From positions 310,001-374,000 of the forward strand of contig JADJCG010000001.1 in the NCBI GenBank assembly GCA_016703335.1: a stretch of 64,000 nt of DNA. The letters are read 5' to 3'. Shown one piece after another: positions 1 through 9,183 of this stretch. The translations under genes were made by a program, and so were the position numbers. This DNA is from Caulobacteraceae bacterium (GTDB taxonomy: Bacteria > Pseudomonadota > Alphaproteobacteria > Caulobacterales > Aquidulcibacteraceae). The notes beneath the pieces are model-generated. The model was not told the DNA's origin. It was given only the letters and a program-made list of their open reading frames with translations, and did no database searches. The first letter of the stretch is position 1; every line of letters begins with the position of its first letter.

Positions 1-132
1 GCCGACGCCGAGCACGTCGAGGCCGTCGGCATGCGGCCACAGCGCCGCCAGTCGTCGCGCCGCTGCACGCCGCGCTGCGTCACCGAGCGAGGAGGCATAG
101 AAGCGTTGGAGTGCGAGAACATCGACGCGCAT
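1..132 (-). CDS. putative class I SAM-dependent methyltransferase, N-terminal fragment
   Basis: Forty-four codons run from an ATG at 132 off the left edge of the window. The visible protein starts MRVDVLALQRFYASSLG, continues with an Ala/Arg-rich helix and ends in LDVLGVG, which has the shape of the glycine-rich motif I strand that opens a Rossmann-type SAM-binding domain. A methyltransferase divergent from gloB is a familiar arrangement in alphaproteobacteria, and the two starts here are only 24 bases apart. The family call is inferred from this short stretch and the neighbour; substrate unknown. Confidence 0.55.
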   Translation of the reverse strand, partial: MRVDVLALQRFYASSLGDAARRAAARRLAALWPHADGLDVLGVG

Positions 133-156
133 GGCGAGAGAGGGCTAAGCTAGGAA

Positions 157-906
157 ATGCTTCAAATCCATCAATTCCCCTGCCTCTCCGACAATTACGG
201 CTTTCTCATTCACGATCCCGCCACCGGCGCGACCGCAGCGATCGATACGCCGGACGCTGAGGAATATCTGCGCCAAGCCGAGGCCAAGGGCTGGCGCATC
301 ACCGACATCTGGAACACGCACTGGCACCCCGACCACGCCGGCGGCAACGCCGCGATCAAAGAAAACACGGGCGCGACGGTTACTGGCCCCGCCGAAGTCA
401 AACGGATTGGAACGCCGCCGGATCGTGTGGTCGATGATGGTGATCGGGTGAAGATCGGCGGCATTGAAGCACGGGTGCTGAACGTGGGCGGCCATACGCT
501 GGGCCACATCGCGTACGTATTCGACGCGGACAAAGTCGCGTTCGTTGGCGATGCACTATTTGCGCTGGGGTGCGGCCGCTTGTTTGAGGGCACGCCGCAG
601 CAAATGTGGACGAGCTTGCAAAAACTCGCCGCGTTGCCAGACGACGCCACGCTTTATTGCGCGCACGAATACACGCAATCGAATGCGCGTTTCGCGCTGG
701 CCGTCGATCCGGACAATGCAGCACTGCGTACACGATCGGCCGAGATCGATCGCTTGCGCGCTGCCGGAAAACCAACTGTGCCGATGACACTGCGCTTAGA
801 GAAAGATACCAACCCGTTCCTGCGCGCGCCAGCGATCTTGCCGAACGTTGATCCGGTCGAAGCGTTTGCTGCGCTGCGCAAGCAGAAGGACGAGTTCAAA
901 GGCTAA
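157..906 (+). CDS. gloB: hydroxyacylglutathione hydrolase (glyoxalase II)
   Basis: The 249-residue protein belongs to the metallo-beta-lactamase fold and hydrolyses S-lactoylglutathione to lactate and glutathione, the second step of cytosolic methylglyoxal detoxification. The binuclear metal motif THWHPDHAGGN is at residues 54-64. Further metal ligands are expected in GGHTLGH (about residue 112) and FVGDALF, and the glutathione-contact segment CAHEYTQSN follows. The C-terminal HAGH-type domain, with the KDTNPFLR signature, is present, and the length is normal for the family. The ATG at 157 is preceded by a TAGGAA purine stretch. It is divergent from the putative methyltransferase and ends at a bidirectional hairpin. 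Confidence 0.95.
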   Translation: MLQIHQFPCLSDNYGFLIHDPATGATAAIDTPDAEEYLRQAEAKGWRITDIWNTHWHPDHAGGNAAIKENTGATVTGPAEVKRIGTPPDRVVDDGDRVKIGGIEARVLNVGGHTLGHIAYVFDADKVAFVGDALFALGCGRLFEGTPQQMWTSLQKLAALPDDATLYCAHEYTQSNARFALAVDPDNAALRTRSAEIDRLRAAGKPTVPMTLRLEKDTNPFLRAPAILPNVDPVEAFAALRKQKDEFKG

Positions 907-911
907 CGAAA

Positions 912-936
912 AACCGCCTCATCGGCGGTGGCGGTT
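912..936. terminator. bidirectional hairpin terminator between convergent genes
   Basis: AACCGCC at 912-918 pairs with GGCGGTT at 930-936. A run of five A lies just before it on the plus strand, so minus-strand transcripts see the stem followed by a T run. It sits between the stops of gloB and the exported protein at 941-1711. Confidence 0.7.
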
Positions 937-940
937 CTGC

Positions 941-1711
941 TTATTGTTCCGGCCCTTGGACTTGGCCCATCACCACGTTGCGAATGGCGCTGGACGAAGG
1001 CCGCCCGGCATAGCCGAGTTGCGGGGCAACCTGAATAAGAAGCGTATCGCCTCGAAGCGCGAGCGCCGGCACGCGGCCAATCGCGATGATCACGCGACGC
1101 ACGTTTGTCATCGGCGCTTCCGCCAAACCTTCGGCAGCGCGCTCTGCAGCGTCAGTGACGACACCAGCGGCTTGCGGCGACATCTGCGCCGGCACAGTGA
1201 ACATGATCGGCTGACCGACACTGCGGCGGGTGCGGTTTTGCAGCACGCGGAAGCGTTGCTGCATTTCGGCGAACGCCAGGTCCTCAGGCGTCAGCGGCGC
1301 GACGCGGCCTTCTTCGGAGGCGGCGGCGCCAGTGCGGATCGCGCGCGTGTAAACGATGATGCCGCCGTGCGAGGTGACACGCAGGCGAACGTCGCCGTTC
1401 TCTGTTTGGAAAATCTCGTCGCCGCCCGCACCCATAGTCGGGCGCAGTACGTGGACTTCGGGATCGCCCTCGAACTGCACCAGAGCAGCGCGGCCGCCCG
1501 AGCGATCCAGCACGAAGCGCACGGCCCCATCTGGCGTGGCGTAACGGTTAGCGCCGGCAGTGACCGGGACCATACGTTGCGGGGCGGCATTAGGCTGCTG
1601 GCGGGGTTGTTGTTGTTGAGCGTGGGCGACGGCCGGAACGGCGAGTGTCAGCGCAGCGGCGACGACCGCAGCACCCTTCCCGCACAAGCTCGACCCGAAT
1701 CCCTGCGTCAT
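941..1711 (-). CDS. exported protein of unknown function, DUF4908-like
   Basis: The frame is open further upstream, but the ATG at 1711 gives MTQGFGSSLCGK followed by an Ala-rich hydrophobic stretch and VAHAQ, a convincing signal peptide, so I take that start (about 256 residues). After a Gln/Pro-rich linker the mature part contains RYATPDGAVRFVLDRSGG, which resembles the opening of the DUF4908 family described mainly from Caulobacterales; I make that match from memory only. No catalytic motif is visible and the protein is probably periplasmic. It converges on gloB across a hairpin terminator. Confidence 0.7.
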   Translation of the reverse strand: MTQGFGSSLCGKGAAVVAAALTLAVPAVAHAQQQQPRQQPNAAPQRMVPVTAGANRYATPDGAVRFVLDRSGGRAALVQFEGDPEVHVLRPTMGAGGDEIFQTENGDVRLRVTSHGGIIVYTRAIRTGAAASEEGRVAPLTPEDLAFAEMQQRFRVLQNRTRRSVGQPIMFTVPAQMSPQAAGVVTDAAERAAEGLAEAPMTNVRRVIIAIGRVPALALRGDTLLIQVAPQLGYAGRPSSSAIRNVVMGQVQGPEQ

Positions 1712-1798
1712 AGGGGATGAGAAGAGCGCTCCGAAGGGGCAGTATTTTGGCGCTGTTGCAGGCGCCCGGCGCCAGTGTTGCGGCAAAGCCGCACTAAT

Positions 1799-2215
1799 TC
1801 AGGCGGCTTTGGTCTCATGCGGCTCCGAAAGAGCCTCCCGCGCCGGTTTCACCTGAACTTGGGTCAGCGGTTTCGTCTGTTGCTCGGTGGCGACCTCGAC
1901 AGCAACCGGCGTCAGCGCAAAGGATTCCTCGTGCGCAGCGTGGACGGCGGCGACCAGCCGACGAAGCTCGATGCGCCGATCGTAGCGCGCCATCCCAACC
2001 GGCGCGGCCTCTGCCGAAGCTGTGGATAAGAGCGGACCGGCGCGTGGCGCGTCTGCCGGAATTTCCGGTGGGATGCGCAGAACGACGCGCTGGCCTGACC
2101 GCGGCGCGTCCAAAACCGAGAGATCGCCAGCCACACCTGCCGCAAACGACAGCGTGCTCAGACCAAGCGCCACGGCGGCGATGCGGATGATGTTCTGACC
2201 GGCCACGGCCATCAT
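1799..2215 (-). CDS. small exported hypothetical protein
   Basis: 138 residues. The N-terminus IIRIAAVALGLSTLSFAAG is a likely signal peptide or anchor; the remainder is Arg/Ala/Glu-rich with no domain I recognise. Two consecutive ATGs (2215 and 2212) are possible starts. A GAGTC (CcrM-type GANTC) site lies at 2224-2228, just upstream of the start. It is co-oriented with the exported gene at 941-1711, separated by about 90 bases, and downstream of a strong hairpin, so it may begin its own transcription unit. I do not recognise the family. Confidence 0.55.
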   Translation of the reverse strand: MMAVAGQNIIRIAAVALGLSTLSFAAGVAGDLSVLDAPRSGQRVVLRIPPEIPADAPRAGPLLSTASAEAAPVGMARYDRRIELRRLVAAVHAAHEESFALTPVAVEVATEQQTKPLTQVQVKPAREALSEPHETKAA

Positions 2216-2233
2216 GGTTAACCGAGTCGGTCA

Positions 2234-2263
2234 GCGGCGTCATCCAAGCGTGGATGACGCCGC
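2234..2263. terminator. perfect 13-bp stem-loop downstream of the M16 protease
   Basis: GCGGCGTCATCCA at 2234-2246 and TGGATGACGCCGC at 2251-2263 form a perfect 13-bp stem with an AGCG loop. It lies just past the protease stop at 2272. There is no T run on the minus strand, so it is either a weak intrinsic terminator or an mRNA 3'-end stabiliser. Confidence 0.6.
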
Positions 2264-2271
2264 CGCCGTTT

Positions 2272-5091
2272 TCAGTGGAGCGTCTCGGTGTCCAGATTCA
2301 GTTCCGAAGCCGGAATGCGCTCGGCGTTTGGCCGGAGGCGGCGCAGGCCGTCGTAGAAGTGCTGGGCATCACCCACCACAACCACGTCAGCTCGGTTTGC
2401 ATCGAAGTAACGCTGCGCCGCAGCTTGCGCTTGCGCCGGCGTCACCGCCGTGATGTCGGCGACGTAGGTGCCGAGGCGTTCCGGCGGCAGACCATAAAGC
2501 GCGAAGGTCGAGATTTGACCGGCGAGGCCGGCGGTCGTCTCGATCTGGCGGCCAAAGCTGCCAATAATAACTGCCTTGCGCGCCGTAAGTTCAGACACCG
2601 ACACGGGCTCGCTTCCGATGCGCCGGATTTCGGCACGCATCAGTTCATAGACCTGCACGGCCGCGTCATTGCGCGTTTGTGCGGACGCTACGATCGGTCC
2701 GGGTCCCATGCGGGCCTGGAGGCTTGAGCCGGCGCCGTACGAGAGGCCGCGACGAATGCGGATCTCGTTGTTCAAGCGCGCGGAGTAGCCGCCGCCGAGC
2801 ACGTTGTTGGCGACCAGAAGCGGGAAGTAATCCGCATCCGTCCGCGCAACACCGCGCAAGCCCATCGAGACAGCCGCCTGGCCAGTGCCCGGCAGGTCAA
2901 CGACGATCGTGCGCGACGGCGCCGCGTACGCTGTCAGGTCAGGACGCGCCGGAAGCGCCGTCGTCGGGCGCGCCCAGTCGCCGAAGTAACGCTCAGCGAG
3001 TGCAAATCCCTCTTCCGCTGAAACGTCACCGGTGATGACGAGCACAGCGTTGTCCGGTCGCCAGTAGGTGCGGTGATAGCCCGCCATGTCGTCGCGCGTG
3101 ATCGCGCCAATACTGGTCGGCGAGGCGATCGCACCATACGGCGCAGTGCCGTAGATGGCGCGCGTCATCGCATAGCCGCCAATGCTGCCCGGCTGGCTCA
3201 ACGAAACTTGCAGATTGTCGAGCGATTCAGACTTCGCACGGTCGAGCTCTTCTTGCGCGAACGCGGGATTGCGAACCACATCGGCGAAGACGGTGAACGC
3301 TTCTTGCGCGCGATCGCTGCGGGTTTGCAGCGAGACGGCCGAAGAATCCACACCGGCGCCAGAACCGATCGCAGCGCCCAGCGATTCAATCTGGCTGGCA
3401 ATTTCGACAGCGCTACGCGTAGTCGTGCCACGCGTCAGCAGATCGCCGGTCATGCCGGCAAGGCCAGCGCGGTTCGCCGGATCGGACGAACCACCAGACG
3501 CGATACGGAAGTCCGCGCTGATCAACGGCACCGCGCGGTTTGGCGCAACGATGACGCGAACACCATTCGCGAGCGTACGTTGCGACGCTGCCGGAATACG
3601 CGCGTCGATCGGCGTGCCGGCTGCCGGCGGTTGCTCGCGCTGACCTTCAGCCGCCAACGTGAACGTCGGAATTTCCGCCGCCGGGATGTTGAGCGTGCGC
3701 GCTTGGATGCGCGACGAGGTCGCGATCGTATCGCCTGTGCGGCCCTGCTCTTCCGGCAGATAGCGCACAACCGCGCGGCGGTTCTCGTTGAAGATGCGGC
3801 GGGCGACGCGCTGAATGTCGGACGCCGTCGTCGATTGGATCGCGGCCAGCAAACGATCGGCATGACCGGCATCGCCGTAGCGGATCACCGCGTCGGCAAG
3901 CTCATCGGCGCGGCCTTCAGCGGTTTCGCGCTGTTGCAGCGTCCCGGTGACGATCTCGTTCTTGGCTTCATCCAACTCGGCTTGCGTCACCGGCGCATCG
4001 CGCAGACGCGCGATTTGCGCAGCAAGCGCTGCTTGGCCAGCTTCAGCGGTCTGGCCTTCCGACATGATCGCGAACACGCCATAGGCGCCCGGATCCTGCG
4101 TCGCTTCCAGATTCGTGAACACCTGCGCCGCAATCTGCTGCTCATAGACCAGCGAATTGTAGAGACGCGAGTTCGTGCCGGCCGACAGAATGCCGTCGAT
4201 GACCATCAGCACCGGGATATCCGGATCGGTGGACGCTGGCTGCGGATACGAGATCATGACAGCCGGGAGCGGCACGTTCGGCGCGTAGACAGTGTACTCG
4301 CGCGGCTGCGTGCGCTCCGGCTCGGTCGGATAGTCGCGCGGGATCGCGCGGTTCGGATGCGCGATGTCGCCGAAATACTGATCGACCCACGAGTCAAGTT
4401 GCGCTTGATCAAAGTTGCCGGACACGACGAGGATGGCGTTGTCGGGGCGATAGTATTGCGCGTGGAATTGACGAACGTCCTCCACAGTCGCGGCATCGAG
4501 ATCTTCGATTGAGCCAATGCCTGGGCGGCCATACGGGTGAACGTCATAGTTCACTTGCGGCAAGAACAAATAGAACAAGCGGCCGTACGGCGAAGCGAGC
4601 ACGCGCTGGCGCAGCTCTTCCTTCACAACGTCGCGTTCTGAATCGAAGCTCTCTTCGTTGACGACGAGCGAGCCCATGCGATCGGCTTCCGCCCACAGCA
4701 CGCGCTGCAGATGGTTGGCCGGGACCACCGCGTAATAGTTGGTGAAATCGTCGTAGGTCGAAGCGTTGTTGTAGCCGCCGACGTCTTCGGTCAGCCGGTC
4801 GAAGAATTGCTCCGGCATGTTACGCGTCGACTTGAACATGATGTGTTCAAAGAGGTGCGCGAAGCCCGAGCGGCCGGCGGGATCGTCCACCGAGCCGACA
4901 TCGTACCAGACTTGCACCGACACGTTCGCGGTATCGCGATCCGGCATCGCGTACACGCGCAGGCCATTCGGCAGCGTGCGCATCGTGTAAGCGAGCGGCG
5001 CGACGCGCAGTTCGCCGTTTTGCGGCGTGGACGACGACGCGCAGGCGACAAGCGCCAGCGCCGCGGCGACAAGCGTAATCAGACGTTTCAT
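2272..5091 (-). CDS. M16 family zinc metalloprotease lipoprotein, two-domain
   Basis: 939 residues. The start MKRLITLVAAALALVAC is a lipoprotein signal peptide with lipobox LVAC, so the enzyme is probably anchored to an envelope membrane facing the periplasm. The inverted zinc motif HLFEHIMF is at about residue 82, with the downstream acidic helix ESFDSERDVVKEELRQ that supplies the third ligand. A second M16 half (from about residue 500, SGGSSDPANRAGLAGM) lacks HxxEH, as is usual for the inactive half of pitrilysin-like proteins. It probably degrades peptides or envelope proteins; the substrate cannot be predicted. Its 5' end abuts the suspicious G tract, so its promoter is not visible. Confidence 0.93.
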   Translation of the reverse strand: MKRLITLVAAALALVACASSSTPQNGELRVAPLAYTMRTLPNGLRVYAMPDRDTANVSVQVWYDVGSVDDPAGRSGFAHLFEHIMFKSTRNMPEQFFDRLTEDVGGYNNASTYDDFTNYYAVVPANHLQRVLWAEADRMGSLVVNEESFDSERDVVKEELRQRVLASPYGRLFYLFLPQVNYDVHPYGRPGIGSIEDLDAATVEDVRQFHAQYYRPDNAILVVSGNFDQAQLDSWVDQYFGDIAHPNRAIPRDYPTEPERTQPREYTVYAPNVPLPAVMISYPQPASTDPDIPVLMVIDGILSAGTNSRLYNSLVYEQQIAAQVFTNLEATQDPGAYGVFAIMSEGQTAEAGQAALAAQIARLRDAPVTQAELDEAKNEIVTGTLQQRETAEGRADELADAVIRYGDAGHADRLLAAIQSTTASDIQRVARRIFNENRRAVVRYLPEEQGRTGDTIATSSRIQARTLNIPAAEIPTFTLAAEGQREQPPAAGTPIDARIPAASQRTLANGVRVIVAPNRAVPLISADFRIASGGSSDPANRAGLAGMTGDLLTRGTTTRSAVEIASQIESLGAAIGSGAGVDSSAVSLQTRSDRAQEAFTVFADVVRNPAFAQEELDRAKSESLDNLQVSLSQPGSIGGYAMTRAIYGTAPYGAIASPTSIGAITRDDMAGYHRTYWRPDNAVLVITGDVSAEEGFALAERYFGDWARPTTALPARPDLTAYAAPSRTIVVDLPGTGQAAVSMGLRGVARTDADYFPLLVANNVLGGGYSARLNNEIRIRRGLSYGAGSSLQARMGPGPIVASAQTRNDAAVQVYELMRAEIRRIGSEPVSVSELTARKAVIIGSFGRQIETTAGLAGQISTFALYGLPPERLGTYVADITAVTPAQAQAAAQRYFDANRADVVVVGDAQHFYDGLRRLRPNAERIPASELNLDTETLH

Positions 5092-5185
5092 GGATGGTCC
5101 CCGAGAGAGATTCGAGGCGTTCTAGCAGTCAGATTGCGACCGGAGCCACCCCGGATGCGACGATTGCGGGCCCAGGGCGGACGAA

Positions 5186-5774
5186 GAAGGGGGGCGGCGC
5201 CCCCGCCGCCCGGGGGGTTGGGGGGGCGGGGCGGCGGGGGGGCCGGGGGGCTTGGCGGGGGGGGGGGGGGCCCCGGGGGGGGGGGGGGCGCCGGGGGGGG
5301 GGGGGGCGGGTTGGGGGTCTTTCCCGGGGGGGGCGCCGCGGGGAAAGGGGGGCGCCGCGGGGCCCGGGGGGGGGGCCGTCTTGCCCCCCCCCGGGGGCGT
5401 TTGTCCCCCCGGGGGGGCCGGCCCCCCCGCAAATGGCGGGCCCGGGCCGGGGCGGGGGGGCCTTGCCCGGGGGGGGCCGGGGGGCCGGGGGGCGCCCCCT
5501 GGGGGGGCTGTGCGCCCGCCCCGGGCGGGGGGCTTCCGCCCCCGGGGCGGGGGGGTTTTGCGGCCGCGGGGGCGGGGGGGGCCGCGGGGCGGGGGGGCCC
5601 GGGGGGACCGGCGGCCGGGGGGGCCCTCCCGGGGGGGGCGCCGGGCCCGGGGCGCCCGGCGGGGGGGCGGGGGGGCCCGGGGGGCGGGGTGGCGGGGGGC
5701 CCCCGGGGGGGGGGGGGGGGGGGGGCGGGCGGGGGCGCGGGGGGGGGGGGGGGGGGGGGGGGTGTTCCGGGGCG
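5186..5774. other. extreme G/C low-complexity tract, probably a sequencing or assembly artefact
   Basis: About 590 bases almost free of A and T and strongly G-biased on the plus strand, made of G runs broken by short C or T blocks. It replaces the whole interval between the protease start and the metH stop. The long open frames across it exist only because stop codons need A and T, and they encode Gly/Pro/Arg repeats. Nothing inside can be annotated. Confidence 0.85.
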
Positions 5775-5785
5775 GCGAAAATCCC

Positions 5786-8125
5786 CTAACCGGCTGCCTT
5801 CAGCAACGGATCGTACGCCAGGATCGGCGAGAGCCACTTTTCCGCCATCGCCAAATCCCAGCCCTTCCGGACCGCGTAGTCCGCGACCTGATCGCGATCG
5901 ATCTTGCCGGTGCCGAAATACTCCGCCTGCGGGTGCGCGAAGTAGAGGCCACTCACGGAAGACGGCGGCGTCATCGCCATGCTCTCGGTGAGATCGATAC
6001 CGGTGTGTGTCGTCGCTTCGAGCAAATCGAAGATCGTGCGCTTCTCGGTGTGATCGGGCTGCGCCGGATACCCGGGCGCCGGACGAATGCCGCGATACTG
6101 CTCGGCGATCATGTCATCGGCGCTGAGTTTTTCGTCTTTGGCGTAGCCCCAGAGCTCGCGCCGCACTTTTGCGTGCATCGCTTCAGCAAACGCCTCGGCC
6201 AAGCGATCGCACAGCGCCTGCGCCATGATGGCGGAGTAATCGTCGTTCGCACGTTTAAATCGGATCGACACATCTCCTTCGCCAATCCCCGCCGTCACCG
6301 CGAATGCGCCGACATAGTCAGGCGTACCCATTGGCGCGATGTAGTCCGCGAGAGCTGAGTTAACCTTGCCCTCGCCCTTGTCGATCTGCTGACGCAACGT
6401 GTGCAGACGCGCGATTTCCTTTTTGCGCTCCTCATCCGCGAACAGCACAACGTCGTCGCCATCGCGGTTCGCGGGCCAAAAGCCAACGACGCCAGAGGCC
6501 TTCACCCACTTTTCTGCAACGAGCTGCTCCAGCATCGCTTTCGCGTCTCGATAGAGATTGCGCGCGGCTTCGCCGACAATGTCGTCTTCCAGAATAGCCG
6601 GATAGCGTCCGATCAAATCCCAGGACGCGAAGAACGGCGTCCAATCGATGAACGGCACGAGGTCTTCGAGCGGATATTCGGCAAACGAGCGCACACCCAG
6701 AAAGCTCGGCTTCACTGGCGCGAACTCAAGCTTGGCGCACGCTCACGCGCTTTCGTCAGCGGCAAACGCGGGCGTTTGTCCTGACCGGCGAGATACGCTT
6801 CGCGCGCGACGTCCATTCCTTGCGTGTTGCGGCCACCAAAGCGTCGCGATCATCGCCGAGCAGCTTTTGCACCACCGGCACCGCCTTTGAGGCATCCGGC
6901 ACGTAGAGAATTGGCCCGGAATACACCGGGGCGATCTTCACTGCCGTGTGCGTGCGCGACGTGGTTGCGCCACCGATAAGCAGCGGCAGCTTCAACCCTA
7001 ATCGCTCCATCTCGCTGGCGACGAACACCATCTCATCGAGCGACGGCGTGATCAGGCCCGACAATCCAATCGCATCAGCACCGATCTCTTTTGCGCGCTC
7101 CAAGATGCGATCGCACGGCACCATGACGCCGAGATCTTCGATTTCGTAGCCGTTACATTGCAGCACGACGCCGACGATGTTCTTGCCGATATCGCACATC
7201 GCCCTTCACCGTCGGATCGCGCTCTGTCGCTTGCTTCTTGCCACCGGCCTTCGCCTGCTCGGCAACTTCGAGCAAACGCTCCGTCGTGTCATCACGGCGA
7301 TTGAGAAGCACATCCTCGACGCGCTCGCGCAATTCCGGCTCGACGTCATCGTACAGAGTCAGCGAGCCGGCGTTGACGATGCCCATATCCATGCCGGCAC
7401 GGATGGCGTGATAGAGAAACACAGCGTGCATCGCCTCGCGCACCGGCTCATTGCCGCGGAATGAGAACGATACGTTCGACACGCCGCCAGAGACGTGCGC
7501 GTGCGGCAACTCGGACCGAATGTAAGCTGTCGCCTCGAAGAAGGCCTTTGCATACTCGGCGTGCTCTTCGATGCCTGTCGCGACAGCGAAGATGTTCGGG
7601 TCGAAGATGATGTCTTCGGGCGGAAAGCCGATATCAACCAAGAGCCGATAGGCGCGCGTGCAAATCTCAATCTTGCGCGCAGCCGTATCGGCCTGCCCCT
7701 GCTCGTCGAACGCCATAACGACGGCCGCAGCGCCATAGCGGCGAACTTTGCGCGCGTGATGCAAGAAAGCTTCTTCGCCCTCCTTCATCGAAATCGAGTT
7801 CACGATCGACTTGCCCTGCGCGCACTTCAGCCCGGCCTCGATCACCGCCCACTTCGAGCTGTCGATCATCAGCGGAATGCGCGCGATATCGGGCTCGGAC
7901 GCAATCAGGTTCAAGAAACCGCGTCATCGCCGCGGGCCCATCAATCATGCCCGCATCGACGTTTACGTCGAGCACATTGGCGCCGCTTTCGACTTGCTGG
8001 CGCGCGACTGTGAGCGCACCGGAGTAGTCGTCCGCTTCGATCAGCTTACGAAACTTCGCCGAGCCGGTGACGTTCGTGCGCTCACCGACAATGATGAAGT
8101 TGGCAAAGATGTTTACGTCGCTCAT
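5786..8125 (-). CDS. metH: cobalamin-dependent methionine synthase (pterin, B12 and activation domains), interrupted by frameshifts
   Basis: Together with the upstream homocysteine-binding protein it transfers the methyl group of methyltetrahydrofolate to homocysteine through B12. The order is: pterin domain (VGERTNVTGSAKF, 8125 to about 7230), B12 domain (NIVGVVLQCNGYEI, to about 6830), linker, and SAM-dependent reactivation domain (WTPFFASWDL, GFWPANR, RPAPGYPAQPDH) ending at 5786. The frame breaks near 7914 (one extra base), 7190 (about two bases lost, removing the His of the cobalamin motif DxHxxG), 6815 and 6735 (one A lost). The Met-cap helices of about 95 residues expected between pterin and B12 domains are missing near 7230. 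Conserved sequence on both sides of every break argues for consensus errors. The ATG at 8125 overlaps the upstream stop as ATGA. Confidence 0.85.
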
Positions 8126-9183
8126 GCCGCCGCCGTGAACGGTTCGAGGCCGGCGAGCTTCATACGCGGATCATGCGCCGCAGGGGTGCGCGGCTTCACG
8201 CCTTCGATGGCGTGCTTCAAATGGCCGATATGGTCTGGTGTCGTGCCGCAGCAGCCGCCGGCGATGTTGAGCAGACCAGCCTTCGCCCATTCTGCGTAGT
8301 GCGCTTCCATCGAATGCGGCGTCTCATCGTAGGCGCCCATCGCGTTCGGCAAACCGGCATTGGGATACGCACTCACGGCGCATTCCGCCACGCGCGCAAG
8401 ATCAGCAAGGAACGCGCGCATATCTGCAGGACCGAGCGCGCAGTTCAGGCCGATGGCCCACGGTTTGGCGTGGCGCAGCGAATTGTAGAAGGCTTCCACC
8501 GTCTGACCCGAAAGCGTGCGCCCGGAGCGATCGGTAATGGTGCCGCTGATCCAGATCGGCAGTTCGACACCAGTTTTATCAAACGCTTCCCACGCGCCCC
8601 AGAGCGCACTCTTGCAGTTCAGCGTATCGGTAATGGTTTCAATTAGCAGCAGATCGGCGCCGCCTTCAATCAGGCCAAGCGTTTGTTCTTCGTAGTTCGC
8701 AGCCATCGTATCGAAATCACTATCGCGACGCCCGGGATCGTTCACTTCGGGCGACATCGAGAGCAGTTTCGTCGTTGGCCCAAGCGCGCCGGCAACCGCG
8801 CGCGGCTTGCCATCGGCTTCCTCGAACTTGTCGCACGCGGCACGCGCCACTCGTGCGCCTTCAAGGTTCAGCTCATACGCGATCGCTTCGAGCGCATACT
8901 CAGCTTGGCTGATGCGCGTGGCGCTGAAAGTGTTGGTTTCGATGATGTCCGCGCCAGCGCTCAAATACGCGTCATGCACCTTGGTGATGACCTCAGGCCG
9001 CGTCAGCGTCAGCAGATCGTTGTTGCCTTTGAGCGAGCTGGCGTGCCCAGCAAAGCGCTCACCGTGAAAATCTTCGGACTGCAACCCGAAGCCCTGCAGA
9101 TACGCACCCATCGATCCGTCGAGGATCACAATACGCTTGGCGAGTTCGGCGTTGAGCGCGGCGAGGCGTTCGGTGCGGTTCAT
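8122..9183 (-). CDS. homocysteine S-methyltransferase, the N-terminal MetH domain as a separate gene
   Basis: 353 residues matching only the homocysteine-binding barrel of MetH. The start region ILDGSMGAYLQGFG and ETNTFSATRI are typical, and the zinc cysteines are in GLNCALGPADM and GGCCGTTPDHI near the end. It supplies activated homocysteine to the B12 module encoded immediately downstream. The start overlaps the metF stop and its own stop overlaps the metH start, both as ATGA, so the genes are translationally coupled. Splitting of MetH at this domain boundary is known in Caulobacter relatives and is not a defect. Confidence 0.92.
   Translation of the reverse strand: MNRTERLAALNAELAKRIVILDGSMGAYLQGFGLQSEDFHGERFAGHASSLKGNNDLLTLTRPEVITKVHDAYLSAGADIIETNTFSATRISQAEYALEAIAYELNLEGARVARAACDKFEEADGKPRAVAGALGPTTKLLSMSPEVNDPGRRDSDFDTMAANYEEQTLGLIEGGADLLLIETITDTLNCKSALWGAWEAFDKTGVELPIWISGTITDRSGRTLSGQTVEAFYNSLRHAKPWAIGLNCALGPADMRAFLADLARVAECAVSAYPNAGLPNAMGAYDETPHSMEAHYAEWAKAGLLNIAGGCCGTTPDHIGHLKHAIEGVKPRTPAAHDPRMKLAGLEPFTAAA

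Noticed and set aside
848..1720. A 290-codon plus-strand frame
   Set aside because: Antisense shadow of the exported protein at 941-1711, which has a signal peptide and conserved-looking motifs.
3073..4512. A 479-codon open frame on the plus strand
   Set aside because: It is antisense to the M16 protease, is Arg-rich throughout and has no recognisable motif; long antisense frames are expected at this GC content.
4711..6358. Long plus-strand frames crossing the G tract
   Set aside because: They encode Gly/Pro/Arg repeats generated by the absence of A and T and continue antisense into metH.
8122..9183. The separate homocysteine methyltransferase as a frameshift product of full-length MetH
   Set aside because: The ATGA overlap, complete zinc-site motifs at its end and the known split arrangement in related bacteria indicate a genuine separate gene.
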